Assembly (NCBI RefSeq): GCF_013377085.1
Contig: NZ_JACAAX010000005.1
Location: 133,881 to 197,880, forward strand
Source of the DNA: Rhodoplanes sp.
GTDB lineage: Bacteria; Pseudomonadota; Alphaproteobacteria; Rhizobiales; Xanthobacteraceae
Length of the DNA: 64,000 bases
Direction: 5' to 3'
In this document: piece by piece, positions 1 through 8,247 of the stretch
How the letters are laid out: each line of letters opens with the position of its first letter
Position numbering within the stretch: the first letter of the stretch is position 1
Notes under the pieces: model-generated
The model's input: only the letters and a program-made list of their open reading frames with translations
The model's database searches: none
What the model was told of the DNA's origin: nothing
Translations under genes and position numbers: made by a program

Positions 1-2
1 AC

Positions 3-2246
3 AACAAACAGGGCATCGTCAGCAACAGCCACACGCGGCCCTGGCTCAGATTGACCGAGGCAGGACAAATCACAAATCTGCTCGAGTACCCGGTAAAGGT
101 TTCCGGCCTTGCTTCAGACATAGTTGGGCAGGCCGTCGGCTCCGTCTATCGTGGACAGATCGGGTTGATGGCGCCGAACCTCGGGGTTGCCGCCTTCTCC
201 GGCGACATCAACATCGTCAATAGGCTGGTCCTCGCGCCTTCCCCGAGCGGGACCGTCAGCCTGTTCGCCGACGGAACGATCGACGGTTTCCAGGCTTACG
301 ACTACCAATCCTACGGGTCGCGAACCTACTACAAGACCGGTACGATCAATCTCTCCGACGTCGATCCCAACCTCGTCCCGGGCATCCGCACGCCGATGAC
401 ACTGCGCTACTCCGATTCATCACTGCCGATGTCGAGCTTCCACGTCTCTGCAAGGAGCCCGACCGTGTCGACGGAATTTTTCAACACTCTGTTCGACGAG
501 ACCGGCGCGACCAAGGGCACGCCCACTTTCGTGCGTCAGTCGCTGCACGATGCCGATGGGCTGCACCTGAACGATCCCGAGCCCGTTCAAATCTACGCGG
601 GCCGCGGCGATGTTTCGGGGCTGAAATTGTTCTCGCCCAAGGTCACACAGGTCTTCGCCGGACATGACATTACCGACGTTGCCTTCTACATCCAGAACCT
701 CAAGACGGACGATATCAGCCGAATCATCTCCGGCCGCGATATCCGGCCCTTTAACGAGACCTCGCCCGCGCGGATCGCCCACGGCATCATCGCTGGCGGG
801 AATTCCAGCGCGGCCTTGGAAAAAATCGTCGATCCGGTCCCCGGCGATATTTCGATTGGCGGCCCGGGGACGCTGCAGATTCTGGCCGGCCGGAACCTCG
901 ACCTCGGCGGCGCGCCGATCAGCACGGCAACTGCCCAGCAATTCAGCGCCTTGGGCCTGGCGCGCGGCATCGTCAGCATCGGCGACGCACGCAACCCCTA
1001 TCTGCCGCGCGCCGGCGGAGCCAGCATCATCGCTGTGGCAGGGCTGGGCGGCGGCGACCTCGACGTTCCCGCCTTCGTCGCGGATTTCCTGAATCCCGCG
1101 ACGGCCGGTACGCGCGCCGCCCGCTATCTGCCCGAGCTCGGCAAGCGGCTCGGCCTTTCGGGTGGCGACGATAAGAAGGTCTGGGCGGCGTTCAACGCCT
1201 TGCCGGATAAGCAGAAGCAGATCCACGCGCTCGGCATCTTCTATCTCGTCCTGCGCGATGCGGGGCGCGATCACAATGACCCGGATGCGCCGGGCGGCAG
1301 CAGAAACTACGAGGCCGGATACAAGGCGATCGCCAGGCTGTTCCCCGGCGACAGCTGGAGCGGGGACATCTCGCTCACCGCGCGCGAAGTCAAGACCGAG
1401 ACCGGCGGCGACATCAGCCTGCTCGCGCCGGGAGGTGGCCTGCTGGTCGGCTACGATCTCACCGGGAGCAAGCAGCCGCTCGATCAAGGCATCATGACGC
1501 TGCGCGGCGGCAATATCTCGATCTTCGCGCATGACAGCGTGACGGTCGGCACCTCGCGCATCTTCACCTTCAGCGGCGGCAATGAGATCATCTGGTCGAG
1601 CTTCGGCAACATCGCGGCCGGCAGCGCCTCCAAGACGCTGCAGGCGGCAGCGCCGGGCCGCTATCTGATCGACCCCGAAACCGGTGCTTCGATCCTCGAT
1701 CTCGGCGGCCTTGCGACGGGCGGCGGCATCGGCGTGCTGCAGACGCGCGCGGACGCACCGCCGAGCGATGTCGATCTCATCGCGCCGTCCGGCTACATCG
1801 ACGCCGGCGACGCCGGCATCCGCTCGTCGCGCAACGTGAACCTCGCCGCAATGCAAATTCTCAATGCGTTCAACATCCAGGCGCAGGGGACGACGACGGG
1901 CGTGCCGACCGTCCAGGCGCCCAACATCGGCAGTTTGGCGGATACGTCCAATACTGCGGGATCTGCCGCTCGACAGGCCGCTCAGCCTGCAACCAATTCC
2001 GGCGGTGCACAGGCTTCGGTCATCATCGTCGAGATTATCGGTTACGGTGGGGGAAGCGGAGACGAGCAGCCTGATGACGGTCAACGCCGTGGCCAAGGGC
2101 GACAAAGCAGCAATATCAATTATGAATCGAACGGTATGGTCCGCGTCCTCGGCAATGGCAGGTTCACCGCGGAAGACATCACGCAGTTGACAGCGGACGA
2201 ACGCAATAGACTGACCAGCGAGGCCTTTGCGCCAAATTCCCCGTGA
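3..2246 (+). CDS. Filamentous haemagglutinin family exoprotein, C-terminal part (5' end outside window)
   Basis: The reading frame is open from nucleotide 3, so the gene begins left of the window; an in-frame TTG at 51 is not a credible start. About 747 residues are visible. They are rich in Gly, Asp, Asn, Ser and Ile with recurrent beta-helix-like units (GGDISLLAPGG, GGNISIFA), as expected of a secreted beta-solenoid adhesin. The region resembles the DUF3739-type C-terminus of the complete FHA protein at 10000-21063. Both carry an LFPG-W-GD stretch, a GGDI(S/D)LAPGG-like stretch, a VIIVEI(I/L)GYGG motif about 75 residues from the end, and a final LT-DE(R/K)-(R/K)L segment, so the natural C-terminus seems nearly intact. 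No secretion partner (TpsB) is visible. An IS481 remnant abuts the 3' end. Role in adhesion or contact is inferred from the family. Confidence 0.8.
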   Translation, partial: NKQGIVSNSHTRPWLRLTEAGQITNLLEYPVKVSGLASDIVGQAVGSVYRGQIGLMAPNLGVAAFSGDINIVNRLVLAPSPSGTVSLFADGTIDGFQAYDYQSYGSRTYYKTGTINLSDVDPNLVPGIRTPMTLRYSDSSLPMSSFHVSARSPTVSTEFFNTLFDETGATKGTPTFVRQSLHDADGLHLNDPEPVQIYAGRGDVSGLKLFSPKVTQVFAGHDITDVAFYIQNLKTDDISRIISGRDIRPFNETSPARIAHGIIAGGNSSAALEKIVDPVPGDISIGGPGTLQILAGRNLDLGGAPISTATAQQFSALGLARGIVSIGDARNPYLPRAGGASIIAVAGLGGGDLDVPAFVADFLNPATAGTRAARYLPELGKRLGLSGGDDKKVWAAFNALPDKQKQIHALGIFYLVLRDAGRDHNDPDAPGGSRNYEAGYKAIARLFPGDSWSGDISLTAREVKTETGGDISLLAPGGGLLVGYDLTGSKQPLDQGIMTLRGGNISIFAHDSVTVGTSRIFTFSGGNEIIWSSFGNIAAGSASKTLQAAAPGRYLIDPETGASILDLGGLATGGGIGVLQTRADAPPSDVDLIAPSGYIDAGDAGIRSSRNVNLAAMQILNAFNIQAQGTTTGVPTVQAPNIGSLADTSNTAGSAARQAAQPATNSGGAQASVIIVEIIGYGGGSGDEQPDDGQRRGQGRQSSNINYESNGMVRVLGNGRFTAEDITQLTADERNRLTSEAFAPNSP

Positions 2247-2271
2247 GGTCGGCAGGCGTGCGGGCTTCTGC

Positions 2272-2616
2272 CGGCCGCCGCGAGATGCCGTGCCGCTCGA
2301 GGCAACGATGGAGGCTCGAACGGGTCAGCCGCGGAATGCTCTCGCGCAGGCAGCCGAAGACGTCATCGAGTGGCAGCAGAGTTCGTCTGCGAAACTCGAC
2401 GATCATGGCCTCCTCGACCTGCGTGAGGACCGTGCTGCGGGGATTGCGAGGCCCCATCGGGGCGTCCGACGTTGTGGTTCTCACCCGCCATTTCGCCACC
2501 GTCGTGCGGCTGAGGTCGTATTGTCGGGCGAGGGTGCTGGTCTTCTCTTGCGACGCTTGGAGCTCGGCTCGAACTCGCGGCGTTGTGCGGGCGCTCCCGT
2601 GAAGAACGTCTGCCAT
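2272..2616 (-). pseudogene. IS481-family transposase, N-terminal remnant
   Basis: From an ATG at 2616 the minus strand encodes about 115 residues that look like the DNA-binding N-terminus of IS481-type transposases. There is a helix-turn-helix segment (STLARQYDLSRTTVAKWR), then an AMIVEFRR-LPLDDV segment and an SSLHRCLERHGISR segment. The sequence stops resembling the family just after GISRRP, near 2272. The whole DDE catalytic domain is missing, so it cannot transpose itself. The open frame runs on to 2179, antisense to the end of the FHA gene. The remnant marks an old insertion or recombination joint immediately 3' of that gene. Confidence 0.7.
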
Positions 2617-2867
2617 AGCGAATCTTCCCCTTCTCGGGTCAAGAATACGCCACGACTCTCCGGGACTGAACACCTAGTTGGCGCGCCGCGGTCGATGAAG
2701 ATGGGCACTACTCGTTCGCCGTTGCGCAATGATGCAGCGAGCCGTCACCCGTTCCAATCTGAAAATCCGCGACGACCTGCGATTTTCTTGGTGCGTCGAG
2801 CCGACCCAAAATCGCATTCACGATGTAAGATGGTTCCCGTTTAAGGGCCCGAGCCTTATGCCGGCGC

Positions 2868-3533
2868 TCACAGAGTCCGGTCGAACTCCGCAATCCCCGC
2901 AGCGGCCAGCCGATAGAGCTGCGCCGGACGGTCGGTGACGATGCTCTTTGCGCCTTCGACCGGCGCAACGATGCGCAACTCGCCGAGCTTGCGCCGAAAG
3001 GCGCTGTCGTTCAGCGCGCGTCCGAGCACGACCTCGTAGGCAGCACGCAGCTCCGGCAGCGTGAACTGCGGCGGCAGCAGGAAAGCCGGCAGCGTCGAAT
3101 AGGCCGCGCGGCGGCGCCAGCGATCGGCCGCCTTTGCCACGATGGCATCATGATCGAACGGCAGGCCCTTGGCCTCGCGCAACGGCACGCTCGCCAATCG
3201 GCCGCCGTCGAACGCGGAGCTGTCCGGCGACGGCATCAGCGCATAATAGGCGACCGAGGCCGACCATCCGCGCGGATCCCTGTCGTTCCCCGAGAACGTC
3301 ATCAGCTGCTCGAGCAGCCGCACCTTCAGGCCAGTCTTTTCCCGGATGACGCGGGCGGCCGCATCCGACGTCGATTCATCCTGCTCTGCCCGCACGTAAC
3401 CTCCGACCAAGGCGAGGCGGCCCGCATGCGGCTGGTGCTCGCGTCGAAGCAGCACAACGTGCATCCGCCCCTCCTGCAGCGTGAGAAGCACGACGTCGAC
3501 GGTGAGGATGGGGCGGATCAGGTCCGGTTTCAT
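2868..3533 (-). CDS. nrtR: NrtR-type Nudix-related transcriptional regulator
   Basis: Predicted 221-residue regulator with an N-terminal Nudix fold (about residues 8-140) and a C-terminal winged-helix domain (about 145-221, from FTLPELRAAYEVV to IVAPVEG). NrtR proteins sense ADP-ribose or related NAD metabolites and control NAD-cofactor genes. The Nudix box is degenerate: in the R-V-I-R-E-K-T-G-L segment two of the usual catalytic glutamates are replaced by Val and Lys, so hydrolase activity is probably lost and the domain senses ligand. I start at ATG 3533 because the frame upstream (to 3785) reads antisense into the divergent gene and is unlike the family. It is divergent from the radical SAM gene at 3751, with 217 bp between, so that gene is a plausible target. 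No NAD-biosynthesis gene is nearby. Confidence 0.75.
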   Translation of the reverse strand: MKPDLIRPILTVDVVLLTLQEGRMHVVLLRREHQPHAGRLALVGGYVRAEQDESTSDAAARVIREKTGLKVRLLEQLMTFSGNDRDPRGWSASVAYYALMPSPDSSAFDGGRLASVPLREAKGLPFDHDAIVAKAADRWRRRAAYSTLPAFLLPPQFTLPELRAAYEVVLGRALNDSAFRRKLGELRIVAPVEGAKSIVTDRPAQLYRLAAAGIAEFDRTL

Positions 3534-3750
3534 ACGCGAAATAGTAACAAGCAAATTGCGTGTTGCAAATAGCGTGAAGGCTGCGATGCTGCGATCGGCG
3601 GGCGGTACGGCGGATTTTCGCGAGTGTTTGCGAAAGCCGGACGATCGTCGCGAATGGTCAAGGATTTTTGCGGACCCTAGCGGTTTCCTCTCGTGGTTTC
3701 CTGGCATCCGCTTGGCCGTCGCGTTGAATGTGTCGATGAAGGAGAGGCAG
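3534..3750. promoter_or_regulatory. Divergent promoter/operator region, nrtR and radical SAM gene
   Basis: This 217-bp gap separates two divergent genes and should hold both promoters. It is locally A/T-richer than its surroundings. Short dyads are visible: GCAAaTTGC at 3551-3559 beside TTGCAA at 3563-3568, and TTTCGC/GCGAAA arms at 3616-3621 and 3630-3635. Either could be a regulator site; I cannot match them to a known NrtR operator. Confidence 0.35.
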
Positions 3751-4767
3751 ATGATCGTCGTGTGGCGTGTGGTCGACAGCTGCAACTTGGCCTGCCCGTT
3801 CTGTGCGTTCGATCGGCGACTGGAATTTCCCCGTCACGCGGCCGACGTCGTGGACGTGATAGGATTTGCGCGCGCGCTCGCGGCCTATCAGGCGCAAACC
3901 GGCGAAGGTGTCTTGCTCAGTTGGCTCGGCGGCGAGCCGTTGGTATGGAAGCCGCTGGAAAGCCTGACGAATGCGGTCCGCGCGCTCGGGCTGAAGATCA
4001 GCGCTACCACCAACGGGACCTCGCTCGGAAGCGCGAGGTTGCGCGAGCATATTTGCGCGGCCTATGAGGAGCTCACGATCAGCATCGATGGCTTTTCCGG
4101 CTTTCACGATCCGATGCGGGATTGGAAGAACGGCTTCGAAAAACTGCAGTTGTGGATTCCGCTGCTGGCCGCGCGGGCGCGCGCGGTCGGGTCGCCGCTG
4201 AAGCTTCGGGTCAATGTTGTGTTGATGCGGCAGAATGTCGAGCACTTTGCCGCGCTGTGCGCCGAGGTCGCGACCTGGGGCGTCCGCGAGATCACGTTCA
4301 ATCAGCTCGGCGGACGCGATCGGCCCGAGTTCTATCCGTCGCACCGGCTGAGAAGCGCGGATGTCGACCGGATCGAGACGGAGCTGCCGATCATCCGCCG
4401 AACCATCGCGCGCCACGGCGTCACGCTGGTCGGTGGCACCGCCTATCTGTCGCGCATTCGCGCCAGCGCCCTGGATCAGCGCAATCCTGTCTACGACTGC
4501 GGCCCAGGCGAGCGCTTCCTTTTTATCGACGAACGGGGGCGCGTGACGCCCTGCAGCTTTACGACGCCCGACTACGCCGTCGACGTCCGCAGTCTGCGCA
4601 GCGGCGACGACATCGCGGCGCTGCCGACGCGGTTTCGCGCCATGCGCTGCGCCCGGCGTTCAACTCAGTGTGACGACTGCCTGAGCACGCAGGTATGCGA
4701 CAAGTTCAGGTCGCCGCCGGACGCTGCAACAACACAGGTCGTGCACCGCGAGCCGGCCGTGGCATGA
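3751..4767 (+). CDS. Radical SAM protein with SPASM-like C-terminal cysteine cluster
   Basis: A 338-residue radical SAM enzyme. The [4Fe-4S]/SAM motif C-x3-C-x2-C (CNLACPFC) lies at residues 11-18, followed by a GGEP motif, an ISATTNG segment and an ISIDGF segment, all typical of the barrel. The C-terminus has further cysteines (CGPGERF, TPCSF, MRC, QCDDC, VCDKF), consistent with a SPASM or twitch auxiliary cluster, so the substrate may be a peptide or protein. ATG 3751 is chosen because AAGGAG at 3739-3744 sits six bases upstream and the CxxxCxxC motif then falls at the usual distance from the N-terminus. No short precursor peptide or partner gene is evident nearby. Substrate unknown; the only hint is the divergent NrtR-like gene. 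Confidence 0.8.
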   Translation: MIVVWRVVDSCNLACPFCAFDRRLEFPRHAADVVDVIGFARALAAYQAQTGEGVLLSWLGGEPLVWKPLESLTNAVRALGLKISATTNGTSLGSARLREHICAAYEELTISIDGFSGFHDPMRDWKNGFEKLQLWIPLLAARARAVGSPLKLRVNVVLMRQNVEHFAALCAEVATWGVREITFNQLGGRDRPEFYPSHRLRSADVDRIETELPIIRRTIARHGVTLVGGTAYLSRIRASALDQRNPVYDCGPGERFLFIDERGRVTPCSFTTPDYAVDVRSLRSGDDIAALPTRFRAMRCARRSTQCDDCLSTQVCDKFRSPPDAATTQVVHREPAVA

Positions 4768-5484
4768 GAGGTGATCACCTATGTCTTCGCTGATCGTAAT
4801 CGCTCGTCTCGACGCGTGGGTCCTCTCGAAACGAGTATCGTGCCCGTCTGCTCGTCGCCTTCCTGTGTCCGATCCGCAAACAACGAGCAAGGCGCAGCAG
4901 ATCGTGCGCCTGGCTTCGCTTGATCTGACGACACGTGACGCACGCGCGGCCATTCGGTGTATCGCCGCAACGAACTTGCGTGGAATTTGTTGCCGAGGTG
5001 CTTGGTCGGGTTTCCTGTCCGATCGCAGCTTGGCGATGCAGCGCGCGGGAACGGCGGGCTTCCGACCGCCGACCGAGCGATGGCAAGATAAAAGGCGCAA
5101 GGTGCGCTGCGGTCGACGAGTGGAAGAAGGCAATAGGATCAGCTTGCTGCAATGAGGTGCATTTTTAGCTCGCAGCCTGCGACCTTGCGCAAGGCTTTAC
5201 AAAATCATTGAGGCTCGCACCTCGTCGACCGCGCCGAGCCATGATCGCTTGGAGTGAGCCGTTGCCGGGCAGCCGCAAGCCCGTCAAGGCTCGCGCTGCG
5301 CGCGCCCGGCTCCGCCGGCTTGCGGCCTTGACCGACTCGCGACTGCCCAGCTCTTTGGCCTCCAAGCGATCATGGCTTCCCGTGAGCGAGGTCGCTCCCG
5401 TGGCGAAGCGAGTGGAGATGCCGGCGTAGCGCGGCGTGGACTTCGGCCGTTCTGCGGAATGGCAACGGGTGCCACACTCGCGCC
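4768..5484. other. 717-bp stretch without a convincing gene
   Basis: Short open frames occur on both strands but none has a recognisable domain or plausible composition. A perfect 12-bp palindrome AGGTGATCACCT (4769-4780) directly follows the radical SAM stop codon. A longer inverted repeat occupies 5238-5376 and is listed separately. The region may be decayed island DNA ahead of the recombinase module. Confidence 0.5.
5238..5376. repeat. Long inverted repeat with perfect 17-bp outer arms
   Basis: GCCATGATCGCTTGGAG at 5238-5254 is the exact reverse complement of 5360-5376. Inside the outer arms, GCCGGGCAGCCGC and its weaker partner GCTGGGCAGTCGC (read from the opposite strand) extend the pairing imperfectly. 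The unit could fold as a large cruciform or RNA hairpin. It lies about 110 bp upstream of the small recombinase-associated gene. Function unknown. Confidence 0.6.
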
Positions 5485-5727
5485 ATGGCTCGCTCCCAGA
5501 AATCACGGCGACAGTGCTCGGCCTTTTCGGCCGCCGCGCTCGGCGATCTGTACGACTATGCGCGCCGCCCGGCTCGCCGCTCCAGGCGATCGCGGAAGGC
5601 CGATCCGATCGCCTGGATGGCGACCGATGACTGGCCCGAGGACGTACCGGTGACCGACGCCGAGGTCGACGCGTTCGAGGCTTGGTTCGGCGACCTGTTC
5701 GACGAGCTGTTCTCGACAGGCGATTGA
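5485..5727 (+). CDS. Small acidic-tailed protein upstream of serine recombinase (copy 1)
   Basis: An 80-residue protein with a basic N-terminal half (ARRPARRSRRSRK) and an acidic, aromatic C-terminal half. The tail pattern D-W-P-E-x2-PVT-x2-EVDAFEAWFGDLFDELF closely parallels the tail of the small protein at 32224-32409, which sits in the same place before the second recombinase. Its TGA stop overlaps a possible TTG start of the recombinase at 5724, so the two are probably co-translated. The conserved pairing suggests a recombination accessory or directionality factor, but that is inference; I recognise no named family. Confidence 0.55.
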   Translation: MARSQKSRRQCSAFSAAALGDLYDYARRPARRSRRSRKADPIAWMATDDWPEDVPVTDAEVDAFEAWFGDLFDELFSTGD

Positions 5728-7412
5728 GGGGAGATGACCATCATGACGCACCGGTTCGCGCCGCCCTCTACCTGCGGGTCTCGACCGGCCGGCAGGCGGA
5801 CAGCGATCTCTCCATTCCGGACCAGCGCCGTCAGGCGAAAGGCTACTGCGCCTCGCATGGGTGGGGGATCGCCGCCGACTACGTCGAGTCCGGCGCGTCG
5901 GCGACCGATGACAGGCGTCCCGAATTCCAGCGCATGATCGACGCCGCGACCGCCAAGCCGCCGGCGTTCGACGTGATTTTGGTTCACAGCTTCAGCCGCT
6001 TCTTCCGCGACCAGGTCCAGCTCGAGTTCTACGTTCGCCGGTTGGCCAAAATTGGCGTGCGGCTGGTGTCGATCACCCAGGAACTGGGCGGCGACCCGAT
6101 GAGCAACATGATCCGCCAGATCATGGCGCTGTTCGACGAATACCAGTCGAGGGAGAACGCCAAGCACACGTTGCGGGCCATGAAGGAGAACGCCCGCCAA
6201 GGCTTCTGGAACGGCGCGCTGCCGCCGATCGGCTACCGCATCGCCGAGGCCCCCGAGCAGCGCGGGCATCGCGTCAAGAAGACCCTTGAGATCGACCCCA
6301 TCCAGGCAGAGACCGTGCGGCTGATCTTTCGCCTCGCGTGCGAGGGCGACGGTAGCTCGGGGCCGATGGGCGTCAAGTCGATCACCACGCACCTCAACGC
6401 CGCCGGCATCCGCACGCGCGACGGCGGTCGCTGGGGGATCGGCGCCGTGCACAAGGTGCTCACCCGCACGACTTACGTCGGCCGCCACCGGTTCAACACC
6501 AAGCTGTGGAAGACGCGCGAGCGCAAGCCCGAGGCCGAGGTGGTCGAGATGGCCGTGCCGCCGATCATCGGTTCATCGGAGTTCGAGGCCGTGCAGACAC
6601 TGCTCAAGACCCGCAGCCAGGCACTGACCGCGCCGCGCATCGTGAGCGGTCCGACCCTCTTCACGGGCATCTGCTTCTGCGCCGCCTGCGGCGGAGCCAT
6701 GACGCTGCGGACCGGGAAGGGAGGGCGCTACCGGTACCACACCTGCTCGACCAAGGCCCGCCAGGGCGAGACCGGGTGTGCGGGCCACACGGTGCCAATG
6801 AACAAGCTGGACACCCTCGTAGCCGAGCACATCGAACGCCGGCTGCTGCAGCCTGCCCGGCTCGAGCAGATCCTGTCGTCGGTCCTCGAACGCCGCCACG
6901 AGCGCGTCGAGCGCCGAACCTCGCATATCGCCGACTTGCGCAAGCGTGCGGTCGAGGCGGACGCCAAGCTCAAGGGGCTTTACGACGCCATCGAGAACGG
7001 AGTCGCCGACGTCTCCGACCCGATGCTCAAGGACCGAGTAAGCGAGCTGAGGGCCGTCCGCGACCAGGCCCGCGCGGACGCCGAGCGGGCCGAGGGGGCG
7101 CTCGATCGGCTCGGGCCGAGCATCACGCCGCAGGCGTTCAAGACCTTCGCCCGGCAGGCCCGCAAGGGCATGCGGGCCGAGGGCGGCGGCTACCGTCGCG
7201 ACCAACTCCGCGCGCTCGCCCAGCGCATCGAAGTGGACGAGAAAGAAGTTCGCATCATGGGGTCGAAAAGCGCGCTGCTGCGCACCCTCGTCGCCGTGTC
7301 GAGCGCAAAAACGGCAGGTTTTGGAGTGCCCAGTTCTGTACCGAAGTGGCGCGCCAGCCCGAATAAAACTGCGAACACGTATGTCATTGAAATAGCGTTG
7401 TGTTCTCAGTGA
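5724..7412 (+). CDS. Large serine recombinase (tRNA-Glu island integrase 1), 5' end possibly frameshifted
   Basis: Resolvase/invertase-type catalytic domain at the N-terminus (LYLRVSTGRQ, nucleophile Ser about residue 20), a DUF4102-free recombinase domain with GFWNGALPPIGYR, a zinc ribbon (CFCAACGG with CAGH downstream), and a coiled-coil tail (about residues 390-470): the large serine integrase layout. The start is uncertain. TTG 5724 keeps the frame open and overlaps the upstream stop, but the better ribosome-binding site (GAGGGGAG, 5726-5733) precedes ATG 5743 in the +1-shifted frame. A one-base indel between 5743 and about 5770 would restore it. The 3' end (K-W-R-A at 7344-7355) contains the putative att core; residues beyond that are probably foreign. 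About 45% similar by eye to the recombinase at 32421-34445. Confidence 0.75.
   Translation: MRGDDHHDAPVRAALYLRVSTGRQADSDLSIPDQRRQAKGYCASHGWGIAADYVESGASATDDRRPEFQRMIDAATAKPPAFDVILVHSFSRFFRDQVQLEFYVRRLAKIGVRLVSITQELGGDPMSNMIRQIMALFDEYQSRENAKHTLRAMKENARQGFWNGALPPIGYRIAEAPEQRGHRVKKTLEIDPIQAETVRLIFRLACEGDGSSGPMGVKSITTHLNAAGIRTRDGGRWGIGAVHKVLTRTTYVGRHRFNTKLWKTRERKPEAEVVEMAVPPIIGSSEFEAVQTLLKTRSQALTAPRIVSGPTLFTGICFCAACGGAMTLRTGKGGRYRYHTCSTKARQGETGCAGHTVPMNKLDTLVAEHIERRLLQPARLEQILSSVLERRHERVERRTSHIADLRKRAVEADAKLKGLYDAIENGVADVSDPMLKDRVSELRAVRDQARADAERAEGALDRLGPSITPQAFKTFARQARKGMRAEGGGYRRDQLRALAQRIEVDEKEVRIMGSKSALLRTLVAVSSAKTAGFGVPSSVPKWRASPNKTANTYVIEIALCSQ
7344..7355 (+). repeat. Putative att core of tRNA-Glu island, left copy
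   Basis: AAGTGGCGCGCC, identical to 34056-34067. Both copies encode K-W-R-A at the same point of homologous recombinases (about 540 and 545 codons from their starts). The right copy includes the CCA end and discriminator region of tRNA-Glu, so this copy looks like a duplicated tRNA 3' end left by site-specific integration. Confidence 0.55.
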
Positions 7413-7434
7413 CGATATTCCGCAACAGGCCGTC

Positions 7435-7622
7435 TCCAAAGCCGCCGATGTGATGACGTGCCTCCTAAACCACCGCCGTGAGAGCCTTCTCGGCTATCCG
7501 AGGCTCACGGCGCGCACGGTTTCCAACTCCATCAGCCCCTGGGCTGCGAAGCCGATCATCTCCCGCATTACATTGGCGTCGGCGGCATTCTCCACGCGGC
7601 GTCTCGACCCGCTCTGTCGATA
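7435..7622 (-). pseudogene. IS256-family (mutator-type) transposase remnant
   Basis: On the minus strand a segment reads NVMREMIGFAAQGLMELE, matching the N-terminal region of IS256-type transposases. After an in-frame TAG a second segment, IAEKALTAVV, matches the next conserved stretch and is again followed by TAG. Everything downstream of that is missing. The fragment is non-functional and lies between the left att copy and the first IS5 element. Confidence 0.55.
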
Positions 7623-7692
7623 ACTTGGTCAAGGGATGGGGATGAACGCCATCTCCAAGAGCTGGATCAGCCGCCTGTGCTAGGGTCCGGAC

Positions 7693-8247
7693 TCATAACC
7701 AGTAGCTGATGGTTGCGGCGATGTGGACCGTAGCGAGGAAATTGACCGCGAGGCGGTCGTATCGGGTTGCTACACGGCGGAAGTCCTTCAGCCGGCAGAA
7801 CATGCGTTCGATGGCGTTTCGGTTGCGGTAGAGGACTCGCGAGAACGTGCTTTTCCAGCGCCGGTTCACCTTGGGCGGGATGTTCGGCATGGTGCCGTTG
7901 GCCTCGACCTGCGCTCGGATCGCGTTCGAGTCGTAGCCCTTGTCGGCGTGCAGAATGCGCGCGTCCGGCAACTGCTTCAGGAGGTCGTGCCCGGCCGTGC
8001 AATCGGCGACGTTGCCGCCGGTGAGCAGGAAGGCGATCAGTCGGCAATGCCGGTCGGTCAGCGCGTGGATCTTGGTTGTGCGGCCACCGCGCGAACGGCC
8101 GATCGCCTGCGTCTGCGCCCCCCTTTCCCGCCGGCCGCCGAGCGATGGGCCTTCACGGCGGAACTGTCGATCAGAACTTGCTCGGGCGGTCCGCCGGCGC
8201 TGGCCAAAGCGTGGAAGAGTTTCTGCCAAACGCCTTTCTCGGCCCAC
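7693..8247 (-). CDS. IS5-family transposase, downstream frame (OrfB), copy 1
   Basis: The usable part, after the slippery site near 8120, contains GRSRGGRTTKIHALTD, the second aspartate (HADKGYDSNAIR) and the catalytic glutamate region (RNAIERMFCRLKDFRRVATRYD), so the DDE triad is complete when joined to OrfA. The first 43 or so residues of the open frame overlap OrfA and are not expected in the product. Differs from copy 2 by one residue (Thr versus Ala in NFLA-VHIA). Confidence 0.85.
   Translation of the reverse strand: MGRERRLAETLPRFGQRRRTARASSDRQFRREGPSLGGRRERGAQTQAIGRSRGGRTTKIHALTDRHCRLIAFLLTGGNVADCTAGHDLLKQLPDARILHADKGYDSNAIRAQVEANGTMPNIPPKVNRRWKSTFSRVLYRNRNAIERMFCRLKDFRRVATRYDRLAVNFLATVHIAATISYWL

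Noticed and set aside
420..2105. Minus-strand open frame opposite the left FHA gene
   Set aside because: Low-complexity antisense frame without any motif.
2679..2687. TGGCGCGCC as a third att copy
   Set aside because: Only nine bases match; GGCGCGCC recurs by chance in this GC-rich DNA (for example near 910 and 21210).
4781..5155. Plus-strand frame of 124 codons after the radical SAM gene
   Set aside because: No recognisable family, poor composition and only a palindrome upstream; not enough to call a gene.
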